DNA from: Lepisosteus oculatus | Lineage: Eukaryota > Chordata > Actinopteri > Semionotiformes > Lepisosteidae | NCBI RefSeq assembly: GCF_040954835.1 | Contig: NC_090697.1 | Coordinates: 5,406,501-5,470,500 of the forward strand | Reading direction: 5' to 3' | DNA length: 64,000 bases | Shown: piece by piece, positions 34,470 to 61,859 of the stretch | How the letters are laid out: every line of letters begins with the position of its first letter | Position numbering within the stretch: position 1 is the stretch's first letter | Program-made: the position numbers and the translations under genes | Notes under the pieces: model-generated | The model's database searches: none | What the model was told of the DNA's origin: nothing | Seen by the model: only the letters and a program-made list of their open reading frames with translations

Positions 34470-35085
34470 TTACGCTTATATAGCGCTTTTTTGGACACTC
34501 CACTCAAAGCGCTTTACAGGTAATGGGGATCCCCTCCACCCCCACCAGTGTGCAGCCCCACCTGGATGATGGGACGGCAGCCATAGTGCACCAGAACGCT
34601 CACCACACACCAGCTCTCAGTGGGGAGGAGAGGAGAGTAATGAGATGGGGGTTATTAGGAGGCCATGATGGGTAAAGGCCAATGGAAAATTTGGCCAGGA
34701 CACCGGGGTAACACCCCTACTCTTTTCGAGAAACGCCCTGGGATTTTTAATGACCACAGAGAGTCAGGACCTCGGTTTTACGTCTCATCCGAAGGATGGC
34801 GCCTGTTTACAGTATAGTGTCCCCGTCACTATACTCGGGCATTAGGACCCACACAGACCCACACCTACACCCTTTTTTTTAGTGTGGTGTCCCCCATCAC
34901 TATTACTGTGGCATCAAGGCAGCACACAGCGTTAAGGTGAGCGCCCCTACTGGTCCCACTAACACCACTTCCAACAGCAGCCTTAGCTTTCCCAGGAGTC
35001 TCCCCTCCAGGTACTGACCAGGCTCACACCTGCTGGGATTCAGTGGGCTGCCAGCTGTGAGGTGCAGGGTGATTTAACTGCTGGC
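34470..35085 (-). repeat. 5S-rRNA-derived SINE, near full length
   Basis: Read on the minus strand: a head with GAGCCTGGTCAGTACCTGGA and GGGGAGACTCCTGGGAAAGC (5S internal region), the GGGGCGCTCACC block, GATGAGACGTAAAACCGAGG, CAAATTTTCC and CTGGTGTGTGGTGAGCG, and the tail CGCTATATAAGCGTAAGG. At 34874-34930 a partial second GGTGTCCCCCATCACTATT block is repeated. Confidence 0.75.
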
Positions 35086-35574
35086 AATAACAACAATTAA
35101 CAACAGTACCATGTTTTTATAATATCATTACATTCCCAGGGTCTGTTTTCATACTGCCATCTGCCACCTGCGTGGCCAAAAACAACAATCACACAACAAA
35201 CGAAAACGCCAACAAACCTGGTAATCCAACTGAAAACAGTAACGGGTAATAGACCCTTTGAATGGCAATCAAGATATTTGTACCCCCCATCCTTCGCAAT
35301 CTTCATCAGCATCAGGCAATAGCAGCTGTTGATACCTAAAATGTAAACATTGATCACAGGAGATGTTTTAGGCAGGGTGGTGTGGTGGCACTGTGTCTGG
35401 TACTGTCATTTCACAGCTTTTGGATTCAAATCTGGTTCTTTCTGCTTGGGGGTTTCATAACTGCATATTCTTATAGTTGTTTTTCTCCTCTGGGTACTCA
35501 AGTCTCCACAGCTCAAATACATCCTATACAGTTTAACTGGCACACTTGAATCACTTCTCTTTGATGTGTGTGAG

Positions 35575-35835
35575 AGGGCTGCACTGTGGCTCAGTGGTCA
35601 GTATTTCTGCCCGACAGCTCTGGGGCTCTGGGTTCAATTCCTGGGGTCCTGTCTGTGTGGAGTTTGTATGTTCTCCCCAGGTTCATGTGGGTTTCCTTCA
35701 GGTGCTCAGGTTTCCTCCCACAGTTCAAAAACATAGTGCTAGGTTAATTGCCTTCTGGGAAAACTGGCGTGTGTGTGTGTGTGTCCTGTGATGGACTTGT
35801 GCCTGTTGTTTACCGCCAGAGCAGTTAGAAAATGA
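35575..35835 (+). repeat. SINE-type dispersed repeat, well preserved
   Basis: The tRNA-like head CTGTGGCTCAGTGGTCAG with box B GGTTCAATTCC, then TGTGTGGAGTTTGTATG, CCCACAGTTCAAAAACATAG and a GT run. This is the best-preserved copy of the family here. Confidence 0.65.
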
Positions 35836-37813
35836 ATGAACGTTAATACGTGTGTGTCCTGTAAGGGATTGGCGTCTGGTGTGATCCAGGTATACACATA
35901 CTGTACCTTTCATCATCTAACCATACTCTCTGTTGGGTTTCTATCATCGGCTTATCTGACAATCATCAAAATCCTCATATCATACCGAATCATCATACAG
36001 TTCACAAGGCATCGGTTTCAGGAGAGTTTTAATTAAAAATAAAACATGAGCATTTAAACTTTTTCTTTCTTGTGAATGTAAAACTTCTAAAAGACGTAAC
36101 CGCATGGTATTGAGTTAAAATAATGTACAAACGGTTAAAAAAACGTTTTAATGAAGAAATACAGAGTTCTCATCAGTCTCCTCTAGAGGCAGGTTTGGGC
36201 AAAGTGATGGTGACAAAGTGCGGAGCAGCGATCCACTGAACGCAGGCAAAAAACGAAGATCTTAGCCTTTACAAGGAAACTGACAACCCAAAGGCAACTG
36301 AAAGTTATTACAGTTTCAAACGAAAGGTTTCTTGAAATCAAACATTAAGAATGAATATTCTTTGTCTAGCGGATTCTTTAAAAATTACGTTTTGCAATTA
36401 AATCTCTAGTCTAATTGATAGTCATATGCATACGTTTAACTGCGTGGAAGGCGAAAAAACAAAACGTCTGTGTTCAAGGCAGCAAAGCATTCGTTTTGAA
36501 ATTTAAGTTAAATAACATACAGTACAGCGGGGGTCTCGGTTATTTCAGTCTGGGAGTTTTTATGATTTTATTTTTGCCTTACACCATGGCTTTGCTTTAA
36601 CAGTCGTGTTGGTTTTTATTTTATTTTATTGATAAACAAACAAAAACGTACTTGGAAAGATACGGAGTCTCAATCCCTGAAATGTGTCATAGGGATGTAT
36701 ATTTTTCCCATTTATTCCACAGCCAGTGAAACGTGTCCTGTTGTCAGCTGTGTACCTCGCATAGTTTGAGCAAATATTGACGCAAGAACGTTTCAGTCCT
36801 CTCAGCCGGACACTTAGCGAAGACTTGACCATCTGTTCCTAGTGTCTGCTTAACGGTGGAGAGGCGAAACTGTATCTGTAATTGACTTATTACATAAAAA
36901 ACAACAGATCCTTATCTCCTGTCAGTGGACGATTCCCACTCTCGCAATGATGAACACGACAGCAGGCGTACACTTGTACGCACATAGATTTCGGTTTTCC
37001 GACCTCCTAAATCTCTAACATTTTTACCTGCATAAAGTTTCATTTTTTCCCTCCCTTTTGTAGCGTTAGTCTTCAATGGTAACGTTAAGAAAGAGTCAAA
37101 AGATTTCTGTCAGCATTGGTGTGTAAACTAAGGTGAACAGGAACAGGTACAGTACTCGCACTCACGAACTCCCGCGTCAAGCGTTGTCTGTTAAGAGATT
37201 CATGACGAAACGCACTTTCACTCCTAAAGTGCTATAACTGACTTACATTAAGTATTTTCCTAACTGAAAATAGTAACCTTAATGAAAAGGAAAATAATAA
37301 GACACCGAATAACGAGACGAGAAAGTTAAACTGGTATAAAATTCAGGTTTATTAGAATCTAGTATTGACAGGTTACACTAGCAGTTTAGATATTTCTAAG
37401 CTTTAAATAGTCATCAGCTATATTGCTCTATACGCAGCTATATTGTAATAGTAATGCTTTCTTCTCGAATCCAGCCGACACAATTCAAGAATTGATTTTT
37501 ACCAGATACCTGCTTTTCTTGTCTGCGACTTCATACACATATGTTCAAACTTACCGCTGCAAATATTTGTACTGTAAACAAGGTGTCACCAAAAAGTTGA
37601 GGCATTCCTAAAACACAACTCAGAAGTGGCCTTTGTGAAACGCTGGCGGCGTTTATATATAATTAGTACTGTTCTTAATCTTACATCAATACATCACTTA
37701 CTTTCATTACTTGAAACTTCATTACTCCGGCCTTTGAGAATGTCCACAAGAGTGACAGCGGAACTTCTCTAAAGCTGAAACTTGAAACACGAAGGGAAAA
37801 CTGTCGTACTTAC

Positions 37814-37854
37814 CTTCTGGAGTTATTACTGCAAAATCCAGCCAGTCTGGCAAC
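37814..37854 (-). other. Candidate 41-nt mini-exon, purpose unknown
   Basis: An acceptor CCTTGCAG and a strong donor AGAAG/GTAAGT frame 41 nt on the minus strand upstream of the GPCR exon. It could be a non-coding 5' exon of the receptor. It does not encode a recognisable TM1. The evidence is splice motifs only. Confidence 0.15.
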
Positions 37855-38395
37855 CTGCAAGGTTTCTCAGACCGTCCATGTGTAATAAGTGGTTCGAGCA
37901 GTCAGTTGCTCATAAACAAGATATGACTCTGAAAGTGTCCGTGTTTGAATAAACGTGTACAGATCCATAATGAGGCACAACTCGGGCAGGACTGAGTAAT
38001 CAGGCAGATGACAGGTCGATAGTGCACAGGCAGGAGTAAAGATTTATCATCAGGTTTATGCTCTGGAATCGATTGCTGTGATGTTTTAGATGTTGTTGAA
38101 CAAAATTGATTGTAGTTTTCTGATATGTTTTCCATGGCAACCAAATCTCAACAATTTTTTTCAGAACATTTTATTTTTATTACCCTTTACGCTTTGAGTG
38201 CAAAAGAAGCACTCACCTTGGGATGATGGGGCAAATGAAAAAGAACCGATGAAAAAGGCACCTTCTCTATATAAATTTACAAAAACACCAATGCAATGCT
38301 GTGAGTGGGGGATGATAGGGAATGATGCGTACAGGACAAGTGCCTGTTCCCTTGTTATAAAAGAGTTAAAATTGTTTCAAAAAAACACGTCCACG

Positions 38396-38625
38396 ATCAT
38401 CCATCCGCCCCTTTTCGAACCACTTGATCACAGGGGAGCTGAAGTCTATCCCAGCAAGCAACGGGGGCGAGACAGGCAACGCCCTGGACAGGACGCCAGT
38501 CCAGCACAGGACTGACACACTCACACCAGAGCCAATGTACCCAGAAGCTGAGTAACTTACCAGTATATTTGTGAACTGTGTGATGAAACCACAGCACCTA
38601 GAGGAAACCGGGGAGCCAGCAGCCA
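38396..38625 (-). repeat. SINE-type dispersed repeat
   Basis: The plus strand reads AGCTGAAGTCTATCCCAGCA and CGCCAGTCCAGCACAGGACT, the reverse of the family end. Confidence 0.5.
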
Positions 38626-38639
38626 TATCACCCTGAGAT

Positions 38640-39240
38640 TCATAACTGAAGCTCAGCCTGGCCAGTACTTAGAGGGGAGACTCCTGGGAAAGCTGAGGCT
38701 GCTGCTGGGAGAGGTGTGAGTGGGGCCAGCAGGGGGCGCTCTCACCCAGCTCACAGCCCACTGGAGCTCAGCAGGGGGAGCCTGGCTAGTACCTGGAGGG
38801 GAGACACCTGGGAAAGCTGAGGCTGCTGCTGGGGCCAGTAGGGGGCGCTCACCCTGCAATCTGCGTGGGTCCTAATGCCCCAGTATAGTGACGGGGACGC
38901 TATACTGTAAATAGACGCTGTCCTTCGGATGAGACGTAAAACCGAGGTCCCGACTCTCTGCGGTCATTAAAAATCCCAGGGTGTTTCTTGGAAAGAGTAG
39001 GGGTGTAACCCTGGTGTCTTGGCCAAATTTCCCCCTGGCCTTTACCAATCATGGCCTCCTAATAATCACATCTCTGAATTGGCTTAATCACTCTGCTCTC
39101 CTCCCCACTGAGAGCTGGTGTGTGGTGAGCGTTCTGGCGCACTATGGCTGCTGTTGTATCACCAGGTGGGGCTGCACACTGGTGGTGGTGGAGGGGATCC
39201 CCATTACTTGTAAAGCGCTTTGAGTGGAGTGTCCAGAATA
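38640..39240 (+). repeat. 5S-derived SINE with a doubled head
   Basis: A 5S-like head (GCCTGGCCAGTACTTAGAGG, GGGAGACTCCTGGGAAAGC) is followed by the GGGGGCGCT block, a second head (GCCTGGCTAGTACCTGGAGG) near 38790, a second GGGGGCGCT block, then the full body and tail to GAGTGGAGTGTCCAGAATA. Confidence 0.75.
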
Positions 39241-39249
39241 TATAAGTGT

Positions 39250-39584
39250 AAGGAATTGCTATATATATATCTCCTTAGCAAATCACCTGTAATGGCTACA
39301 TGGACACACAATTCTCACTATATTCAGCATAACTGCACTACATGTATATATTGCATACACCATGGACACATAACAGCTCGACTCACATTGAGTTTTATTC
39401 AATTTGAAAAATTTAACCTCAATTTTGTGATTTTTGTGTATTTGTGAATTTTTGTGATTTTTGTGATTCTTGTAATTTTTGTGAGCTCGCAGAAAAAGAC
39501 ATTTCATTGCCAGCAACTACTGCTGCACGCCGTATTGTTGTGCATTTGATAAATAAACTTTGATTTGATTTTGATATGTAGTGT
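39250..39584 (+). repeat. LINE-like 3' tail before the Tc1 element
   Basis: TTGTGATTTTTGTGATT-rich sequence leads into ACATTTCATTGCCAGC and AATAAACTTTGATTTGATTT, the usual 3' end of fish non-LTR elements. The Tc1 element sits directly after it. Confidence 0.45.
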
Positions 39585-39586
39585 TA

Positions 39587-41216
39587 CAGTGCCTTGCGAA
39601 AGTATTCGGCCCCCTTGAAATTTTCAACCTTTTGCCACATTTCAGGCTTCAAACATAAAGATATAAATTTTTTATTTTATGTGAAGAATCACCAACAAGT
39701 GGGACACAATTGTGAAGTGGAACGAAATCTATTGGATTTTTGAAACTTTTTTAACTAATAAAAAAATGAAAAGTGGGGCGTGCAAAATTATTCGGCCCCT
39801 TTACTTTCAGTGCAGCAAACTCACTCCAGAAGTTCAGCGAGGATCTCTGAATGATCCAATGTTGTCCTAAATGACTGATGGTGATAAATAGAATCCACCT
39901 GTGTGTAATCAAGTCTCTGTATAAATGCACCTGCTCTGTGATAGTCTCAAGGTTCTGTTGAAAGCGCAGAGAGCATCATGAAGACCAAGGAACACACCAG
40001 GCAGGTCCGTAATACTGTTGTGGAGAAGTTTAAAGCCGGATTTGGATACAAAAAGATTTCCCAAGCTTCAAACATCCCAAGGAGCACTGTGCAAGCGATC
40101 ATCTTGAAATGGAAGGAGTATCAGACCACTGCAAATCTACCAAGTCCTGGCCGTCCCTCTAAACTTTCAGCTCAGACAAGGAGAAGACTGATCAGAGATG
40201 CAGCCAAGAGGCCCATGATCACTCTGGATGAACTGCAGAGAACTACAGCTGAGGTGGGAGAGTCTGTCCATAGGACAACAATCAGTCTTACACTGCACAA
40301 ATCTGGCCTTTATGGAAGAGTGGCAAGAAGAAAGCCATTTCTCAAAGATATCCATAAAAAGTCTTGTCTAAAGTTTGCCACAAGCCACCTGGGAGACACC
40401 CCAAACATGTGGAAGAAGGTGCTCTGGTCAGATGAAACCAAAATCGAACTTTTTGGCCACAATGCAAAACGATATGTTTGGCGTAAAAGCAACACAGCTC
40501 ATCACCCTCAACACACCATCCCCACTGTCAAACATGGTGGTGGCAGCATCATGGTTTGGGCCTGCTTTTCTTCAGCAGGGACAGGGAAGATGGTTAAAAT
40601 TGAGGGGAAGATGGATGCAGCCAAATACAGGACCATTCTGGATGAAAACCTGTTGGAGTCTGCAAAAGACCTGAAACTGGGACGGAGATTTATCTTCCAA
40701 CAAGACAATGATCCCAAACATACAGCAAAATCTACAAAGGAATGGTTCACAAATAAACGTATCCAGGTGTTTGAATGGCCAAGTCAAAGTCCAGACCTGA
40801 ATCCAATCGAGAATCTGTGGAAAGAGCTGAAAACTGCTGTTCACAAACGCTCTCCATCCAACCTCACTGAGCTCGAGCTGTTTTGCAAGGAAGAATGGGC
40901 AAGAATTTCAGTCTCTCGATGTGCAAAACTGATAGAGACATACCCCAAGCGACTTGCAGCTGTAATCGCAGCAAAAGGTGGCTCTACAAAGTATTAACGC
41001 AAGGGGGCCGAATAATTTTGCACGCCCCACTTTTCATTTTTTTATTAGTTAAAAAAGTTTCAAAAATCCAATAGATTTCGTTCCACTTCACAATTGTGTC
41101 CCACTTGTTGGTGATTCTTCACATAAAATAAAAAATTTATATCTTTATGTTTGAAGCCTGAAATGTGGCAAAAGGTTGAAAAGTTCAAGGGGGCCGAATA
41201 CTTTCGCAAGGCACTG
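39587..41216 (+). mobile_element. Complete Tc1/mariner transposon (1630 bp)
   Basis: The element is bounded by TA on both sides (39585-39586 and 41217-41218), the expected Tc1 target duplication. Its terminal inverted repeats are 213 bp each (39587-39799 and 41004-41216), begin CAGTGCCTTGCGAAAGTAT, and differ at only one position that I can find (repeat position 34, A versus C). Each repeat carries an outer and an inner copy of a TATTCGGCCCC motif, an IR/DR layout like the transposase sites of other fish Tc1 elements. With an intact transposase inside, it looks autonomous and recent. Confidence 0.95.
39978..40997 (+). CDS. Tc1-type DDE transposase, intact
   Basis: This is a 339-residue open frame without stops or frameshifts, full length for the family. 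The N-terminus (about 1-110) holds paired helix-turn-helix DNA-binding domains (IPRSTVQAII, then SPGRPSKLS with a GRPS AT-hook-like linker). The catalytic DD34E triad is D152 (VLWSDETK), D243 (FQQDNDPKHTA) and E278 (DLNPIENLW), with exactly 34 residues between D243 and E278. The HGGGSIMVWACF block is also typical. The protein would cut and paste the surrounding element at TA sites. It has no introns and lies between 213-bp inverted repeats in the intergenic region between the GPCR and fyn. Activity is inferred from intactness. Confidence 0.95.
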   Translation: MKTKEHTRQVRNTVVEKFKAGFGYKKISQASNIPRSTVQAIILKWKEYQTTANLPSPGRPSKLSAQTRRRLIRDAAKRPMITLDELQRTTAEVGESVHRTTISLTLHKSGLYGRVARRKPFLKDIHKKSCLKFATSHLGDTPNMWKKVLWSDETKIELFGHNAKRYVWRKSNTAHHPQHTIPTVKHGGGSIMVWACFSSAGTGKMVKIEGKMDAAKYRTILDENLLESAKDLKLGRRFIFQQDNDPKHTAKSTKEWFTNKRIQVFEWPSQSPDLNPIENLWKELKTAVHKRSPSNLTELELFCKEEWARISVSRCAKLIETYPKRLAAVIAAKGGSTKY

Positions 41217-41244
41217 TATATAACTGTAAGGAATTGAATTGAAA

Positions 41245-41355
41245 CCTACATGAACAAGAGCAGAATGTACAAACTTCACACAGACAGCACCCCAGGAATT
41301 GAACCCAGGGCTCCAGCACTGCAAAGGTGAAAACAAACCACTGAGCCATCATGAT
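41245..41355 (-). repeat. SINE-type repeat, head portion
   Basis: CTTCACACAGACAGCACCCC, GGAATTGAACCCAGGGCTCC and CCACTGAGCCATCATGATC read as the reversed tRNA-like head. Confidence 0.6.
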
Positions 41356-41844
41356 CATGTGTTTTTATTAACCTTCCATGATTCATTCAGTTGTTTTTTA
41401 GTCTTGATTAAAACAGACTGAAATATCCCTTTTTATTGAACAAAGGCTGAGGGACCCTCTAGTGGCCACAGTTAGTTACTGCGCTTCATAATACACAGTA
41501 ATGTGATAATGAGGATAGCATTTCAATGTTTTTATAAACAGAATTAATTACTTTAATTACAAGGTTGTATTCGAAGACACACTGTTTTCTCACTGAATAA
41601 TTACAGTATGGAGTCTGATATTTTTTTAAAAGTAATTTTTAATTCGTTGACTATTAACCCATCCAGTAAACAGGTGACAAAACCAAACCGAGTAATTATA
41701 GAGCGATACTTGAATTCCTGGCAAGGCCATGGAAATGATGATCAGACAGACGGGATAATCCGCATGGAAGAAGGATCCTTTGGGATACTCAACAAAGCCT
41801 CGCTTCACTAACTTGTTGGACACTCACAGAGCACATGATATAGT

Positions 41845-42680
41845 TAAAGGTTTGGGAGTCTTTTGATCAAGTTCCCCATAAAAGATTAATTCTCAGACTG
41901 GTGGTATTAGTCATTCCAGGAACTAGCCTATTTGGATTGAGAAAAGCCGACTGAATGCACACCAGAAAGCACAGATAAGCAGTAAATGCTCAGTTTTCGT
42001 GTGATGTGATTAGCAGGATTATACAAGTATATGTATACAGTATATATGTATAAGGCCACTGCTCTTCCTAATTCATATCCATGTTTGTCTGTGTGGGCAG
42101 CACAGTAGCATTCCGAGCAGTTGACCTGGGTGTGATTCCTGGCCAGTACTTCACTGTAATTCAACAGCATTTTCTTTTTTTCAGGACAGCAGCATGTGGG
42201 TACTCTGGACCACAAGGTTGGGATGTGGGCTTGTTTCTGTTGTACCACTGAGCAAAGAACTTCACTTATATTAATCCAGAAAATGTCTTGCTGGGAAAAA
42301 AATGGGTCACAAGGTTGTCATATTAAATTACAGGAACTGTAAATGAGAAGTTAATTGGCTTACCTGGTAAAATACATGAATTACAATTAACAGTGATCTA
42401 GATGCTGGTATTTAGTAAACTGTCAAGTCTGTAGACAACATCAAAGAAGGAGAAATAGCAAATGCAGTAGAAAGTATACAGGAAATTCAAAGGAAAATTC
42501 AAAGATTTAAATAGAATGAAAGGCTGTTAAGACATCTGGCAGACAATATTTAATGTTGACAGGAAAAGAGTGCTACATGTAGGAAGCAGAAACTATAAAT
42601 ATAAGTGGGAACCTGAGCTTTAAGGAACCAATTAAGAAAGACTGAGATATCTATTGCATGTGGGCATCGATTTTTGTCTT
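41845..42680 (+). mobile_element. Degenerate LINE reverse-transcriptase fragment
   Basis: Translations include FDQVPHKRLILRLVVLVIPG (near 41865), INSDLDAG (near 42385) and EGEIANAVESIQEIQRKIQR (near 42450). These match the LINE RT segments FDxVPHxxLxxKL, INDLDxG and the region after the polymerase FADD box, here SVDN. A SINE-type repeat (42085-42250) interrupts it. Stops and frameshifts abound. Confidence 0.6.
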
Positions 42681-43859
42681 CTACAGAATGTGAAAAGGAC
42701 AAGAAATAGTAAGTGTGGAATCAAGAATATAAGTGATATTGTATTTAATATTCTGCTAGTGGATTATAAGGCCATTCATCATCCTCCCAGATATCAATTT
42801 AATAAATGTTAAGAAAACGTTTGAAACAATTAATACTTCAGTGATTACACCATACAAGGTGTAAGATGATTCACAATACATAAGCTAGCAGATCAGACTC
42901 AAATGATCCAGGTAACAGATTAATTAATGGTTAATCACAGTATATTACAAAACAAATCAAGCTCCAATATCAGTACGGGGTTAGTGTTTTTACTTCTTTC
43001 AGATTCCTCTGTACACAGCCACTGCATGCTGTTTTAGGCTTGACGTATCCAAGAAAAAGAGCTTAAGGGGCTCACTGAACCAAGGAAAGCAATTTTAGTT
43101 CGTAACAGAATTCAGTTTTATGTAGCCCTGAGCATACTGCGAAAACAGCCTTAAGTATCATCACGACAATGGGGACACTCCATCTAGCACAAAACAATTA
43201 CGTGTCTCGTAGCACCTCTGTGATTGTACTAGCAATACAAAAAAACGTGTTTCGGCTGTAGGTTGTGCTCTATAACAGTGTGGCCTGGCTAAATCATTTC
43301 AATGGGATAAAAACTGAGAGGTGAGAATTGAGGTCTTGTATCTGTCTGTCAGTCATCATCAGGGGTGGCTGTCATCTTGGTTTGCTCTGACTAATTGCTT
43401 GTTTTGAGCGTGCGGAGTGAGGGTTCCTATCAGTGCAGCCCACTAGGTGCTGTAACTCCCAGTGGGCTGCCTGTACGAGATGAATGCATCTGAAAGTAAG
43501 AGCGATGTTTTGAAAGAGCATCTGAAAGAGTACTTTTGCTTTGATAATCCTTTCAAAATCCCGGTGATGCTGTCACAGATGCTCCTCCCCATGAGAGGAG
43601 ATGTACGGGCCCATGAAGCCGATGCTCAGTAAAGCTTCAGGCTGCGCGACGCCTTCTTTAAACTCCGGGTCACGCAAGGCTCTGCTTCTTCCAGGTGGCC
43701 GAAGGAAACCTTTTACAGGACTGTAACTATTAACTGAAAACACACTCGGCATCCCACTGAATTTGAGATCCATGAATCTCGACTAGAAGAGGAACAGGGG
43801 GCACTGCCACAGGATCAAGCAGAAGGAAAGGCAAATTGTGAGTTTTAGGGAGGTAAAGA
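42681..43859. other. Spacer, no gene seen
   Basis: AT-rich; no open frame resembling a known family and no clear repeat head. Confidence 0.35.
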
Positions 43860-44095
43860 ATGTAACAAAGGTTATAGGCAATAGGAGGCCTTCTGACCCG
43901 CTGCGTAGTAGTTAATAGGTCAAAGCATCTCATCATCTCATCTTCTCATCTCAGCATCTCATCTTGTCAAAACATTATGGAATGGGTTCAACAGCATGGT
44001 TGGGCAGCTTGCTCCAGGCTCCCACCACTCTTTGTGTAAAGAAGCACCTCCTGCTCTTGGTTTTTAATGGACATCCACCTTCAAGCTTGTGTGTC
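43860..44095 (-). repeat. LINE 3' end fragment
   Basis: The minus strand reads QEVLLYTKSGGSLEQAAQPC, with a local ATGAGATGCTGAGATGAG microrepeat. It is the same group as 12755-13035 and 53260-53530. Confidence 0.45.
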
Positions 44096-44109
44096 ACTGT
44101 TTAACCAGC

Positions 44110-44655
44110 AACCACACGACCCTGCAGCTCACAGCTGGCAGCCCACTGAAGCCCAGCAGGTGTGAGCCTGGCCAGTACCTGGATGGTAGACTCCTGAACT
44201 AAGGTTGCTGCTGGAAGTGGTGTTAGTGGGGTCAGCAGGGGGCGCTCACCCTGCGATATTTGTGGGTCCTAATGCCCCAGTATAGTGACAGGGATACTAG
44301 ACTGTCTGTGCTTAAGATGAGATATAAAACTGTCTCTCTTTGGTCATTATAATCCCGGGGTGTTTCTAAAAAAAAGTAGGAGTGTTACCCTGGCGTCCCG
44401 GTCAAATTTCCCCCTGTTTACCAATCATGGCCTCTTTATAATCTCCATCTCTGAACTGGCTTCATTACTCAGCTCTCCTCCCCACTGATAGCTGGTGTGT
44501 GGGGAGAGTACTGGTGCACTATGGCTGCTGTCACATCATCCAGGTGGGGCTGCACACTGGTGGTGGTGAAGGGGATCCCCATTATTGTAAAGAGCTCTAA
44601 GTGGAGTGTCCAGAAAAGTGCTACAGTATATCAGTGTACGGTATTATTATTATCC
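44110..44655 (+). repeat. 5S-derived SINE, near full length
   Basis: Head GAGCCTGGCCAGTACCTGGA, TGGTAGACTCCTGAACTAAG; body GGGTCAGCAGGGGGCGCTCA; tail AAGTGGAGTGTCCAGAAAAG and ATTATTATTATCC. It lies just past the proposed fyn polyadenylation signal. Confidence 0.75.
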
Positions 44656-44949
44656 TGTTTATCCGTTAGTGGCGGTCAGTGGGGGCTCTCGCCAGCACGA
44701 GGTGAGGGACGCGCCTCTCGCTCTGTCGCTGCCGAGGCCCCAGCGGGCGCAAACAGAGCTGCAGGGTGGGGGATCACTATTCCATAATAACCACACAGCC
44801 AGGCCGAGGCCTGTTCCCAAGTAAAACTTTGTCTTGCTATGTATTCGATATTTCAGCAAGCCTCTGAGAAAGTGAGGAGGCCTCCCTTCCATTTTTGAGT
44901 CGCACAGGAAATGCCCTGTACTGGAAAAACAAATTAATAATAAAATTGG

Positions 44950-46440
44950 AAACAATGTAAAATGTTTATTGTTCTTATTTTTAAATGACAGTAACCGTGT
45001 TATCGAAGGTTAAAAATGAAAAAAGAAACAACATGGCCATAATGGATACCCCGATACCCCTGTGTGTGGGACTGAAAAACAAACCGACAAAGAAAGCAAA
45101 ACAGTGTAAGAACAAAACTGTGCTCCCTAGAAATGTCAGATTCGGTTAAATGTGTATAATGTAACAAAATTTAGATTTGATATCCATGGTCAGTGAAGCA
45201 AAAGAAAGTCTGATGAAGGAGTGCATAGTACTGTAACTCAACGAGAAACAGGATGGCTGAGGTGCACAGCAAAGAGAACCCACTGCCTACAGCAGGAGAC
45301 ATTATTTGTAAACACTTCTCTTTTTTACATCGTTATGCTTAAAATTAAGTAAACAAGGACGTAAGACAAGTTGGAATGACTCTAAATGTTACTCTGTATA
45401 CAAGGTAAAATAAGACCATTAAACTGTAATAATACATTATTTTAAATAAACCACATGTCATTTCAGTCTACATGACTGTTGCAGGAAGCAATCTTCCATC
45501 ATTCCAGTTAAAATGGTGGCCATTTTACCAGCCAGGCTGTGTTTAACCTTCTAAGAGAGATATGTTTAAAAGAATCATTCTTGCACATTTGGCTGCTATT
45601 ACAAAATGTAACATACATTATTTGTAAAATAACTTTGTTACAGCATTAGCCTAACACCTATGACTTTAAGAAGTAACAGCAATTCAACAAAAACAAAACG
45701 ACAACAAAAAAACAGATCTTAGCTTCTTAAAGGCAGTGCAAAACGAGGGGAGGGCGTGGGCATGCTTGGCCGGGGTCTGCGCCAGCGAGTGTGAGCGGCG
45801 GCCGAAGGAGAAGCAGACGCGACAGGGAAAACCCGTGCAGCACGGCAACAAAGCTTAACGGGGGAAAAAGGGTACTTTCTGTTCTGTGAAAATGCAGCAT
45901 TATTATTTTTGAACCAAAGCGACACCCACCCCCGCCGCTCGGGAAGGACACGAGGGTGGCTACAAGCCGAGGAAGAGCACTGGGTCTGACTCGCCCCAGG
46001 ACTGTGGGTCTCCCAGAGGACTGCAGGCGCATTATTTTAAAATTATTATTATTAAAAAAAAAAGACAGGAAAAAAAACACAAGGGATAAGTAAACAAGCA
46101 ATTAATATTTACACTGAATACAGGCATCTTGTCATCCCCATCACTGCCGTCCTTCCTCCCCTCCCTCGAACGCACCTCAAGCACCTCGCGATCCCAGTGT
46201 TTTTTAAGTCAGTCTCGTCGGAACAGAATGGGTCGGGTGTCTCCGGACAGTGGCAATGGTGTGTGTGTGTGTGTGACACTGGAAGCTGCGCACGTCCGAT
46301 ACACAGGCAGTCACTGTACAGGCAGCCCTCCCTGCTGGGGACGGTCCATCACGGCCCCGCCAAGCGACACGATGCACCTGGAGCCCACGGCTCCGGGGCC
46401 CAGCCAGGGGGGCGTGGGGAGGGGGGTCGCGGGGGGGGGC
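44950..46440 (-). other. fyn: fyn 3' UTR (proposed)
   Basis: About 1.5 kb of AT-rich sequence, free of recognisable repeats, follows the stop codon. The first AATAAA downstream on the minus strand is at 44970-44965, just before a 5S-derived SINE. The 3' end is inferred from that signal only. Confidence 0.5.
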
Positions 46441-61737
<15,297 letters not shown>

Positions 61738-61739
61738 CT

Positions 61740-61828
61740 GAGAGAGGAGCAGAGGGGGAGAGAGGGGAGAGAGGGGGGAGAGGGAGAGGGGAGCGAGAGA
61801 GGGGAGAGAGGGGAGAGAAAAGGGGGAA
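61740..61828 (+). repeat. Purine-only tract (GAGAGGGG)n at the fyn SH3 exon
   Basis: Almost unbroken G/A on the plus strand, so an extended pyrimidine tract ahead of the acceptor at 61738 in the fyn transcript. It is partly mirror-symmetric. Confidence 0.9.
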
Positions 61829-61859
61829 AGAGTGACATTAATATATGCCATACATACAT

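Noticed and set aside
35097-38144. Minus-strand frames as GPCR exon 1
   Set aside because: None combines a hydrophobic TM1 half with a phase-1 donor that would join 34120.
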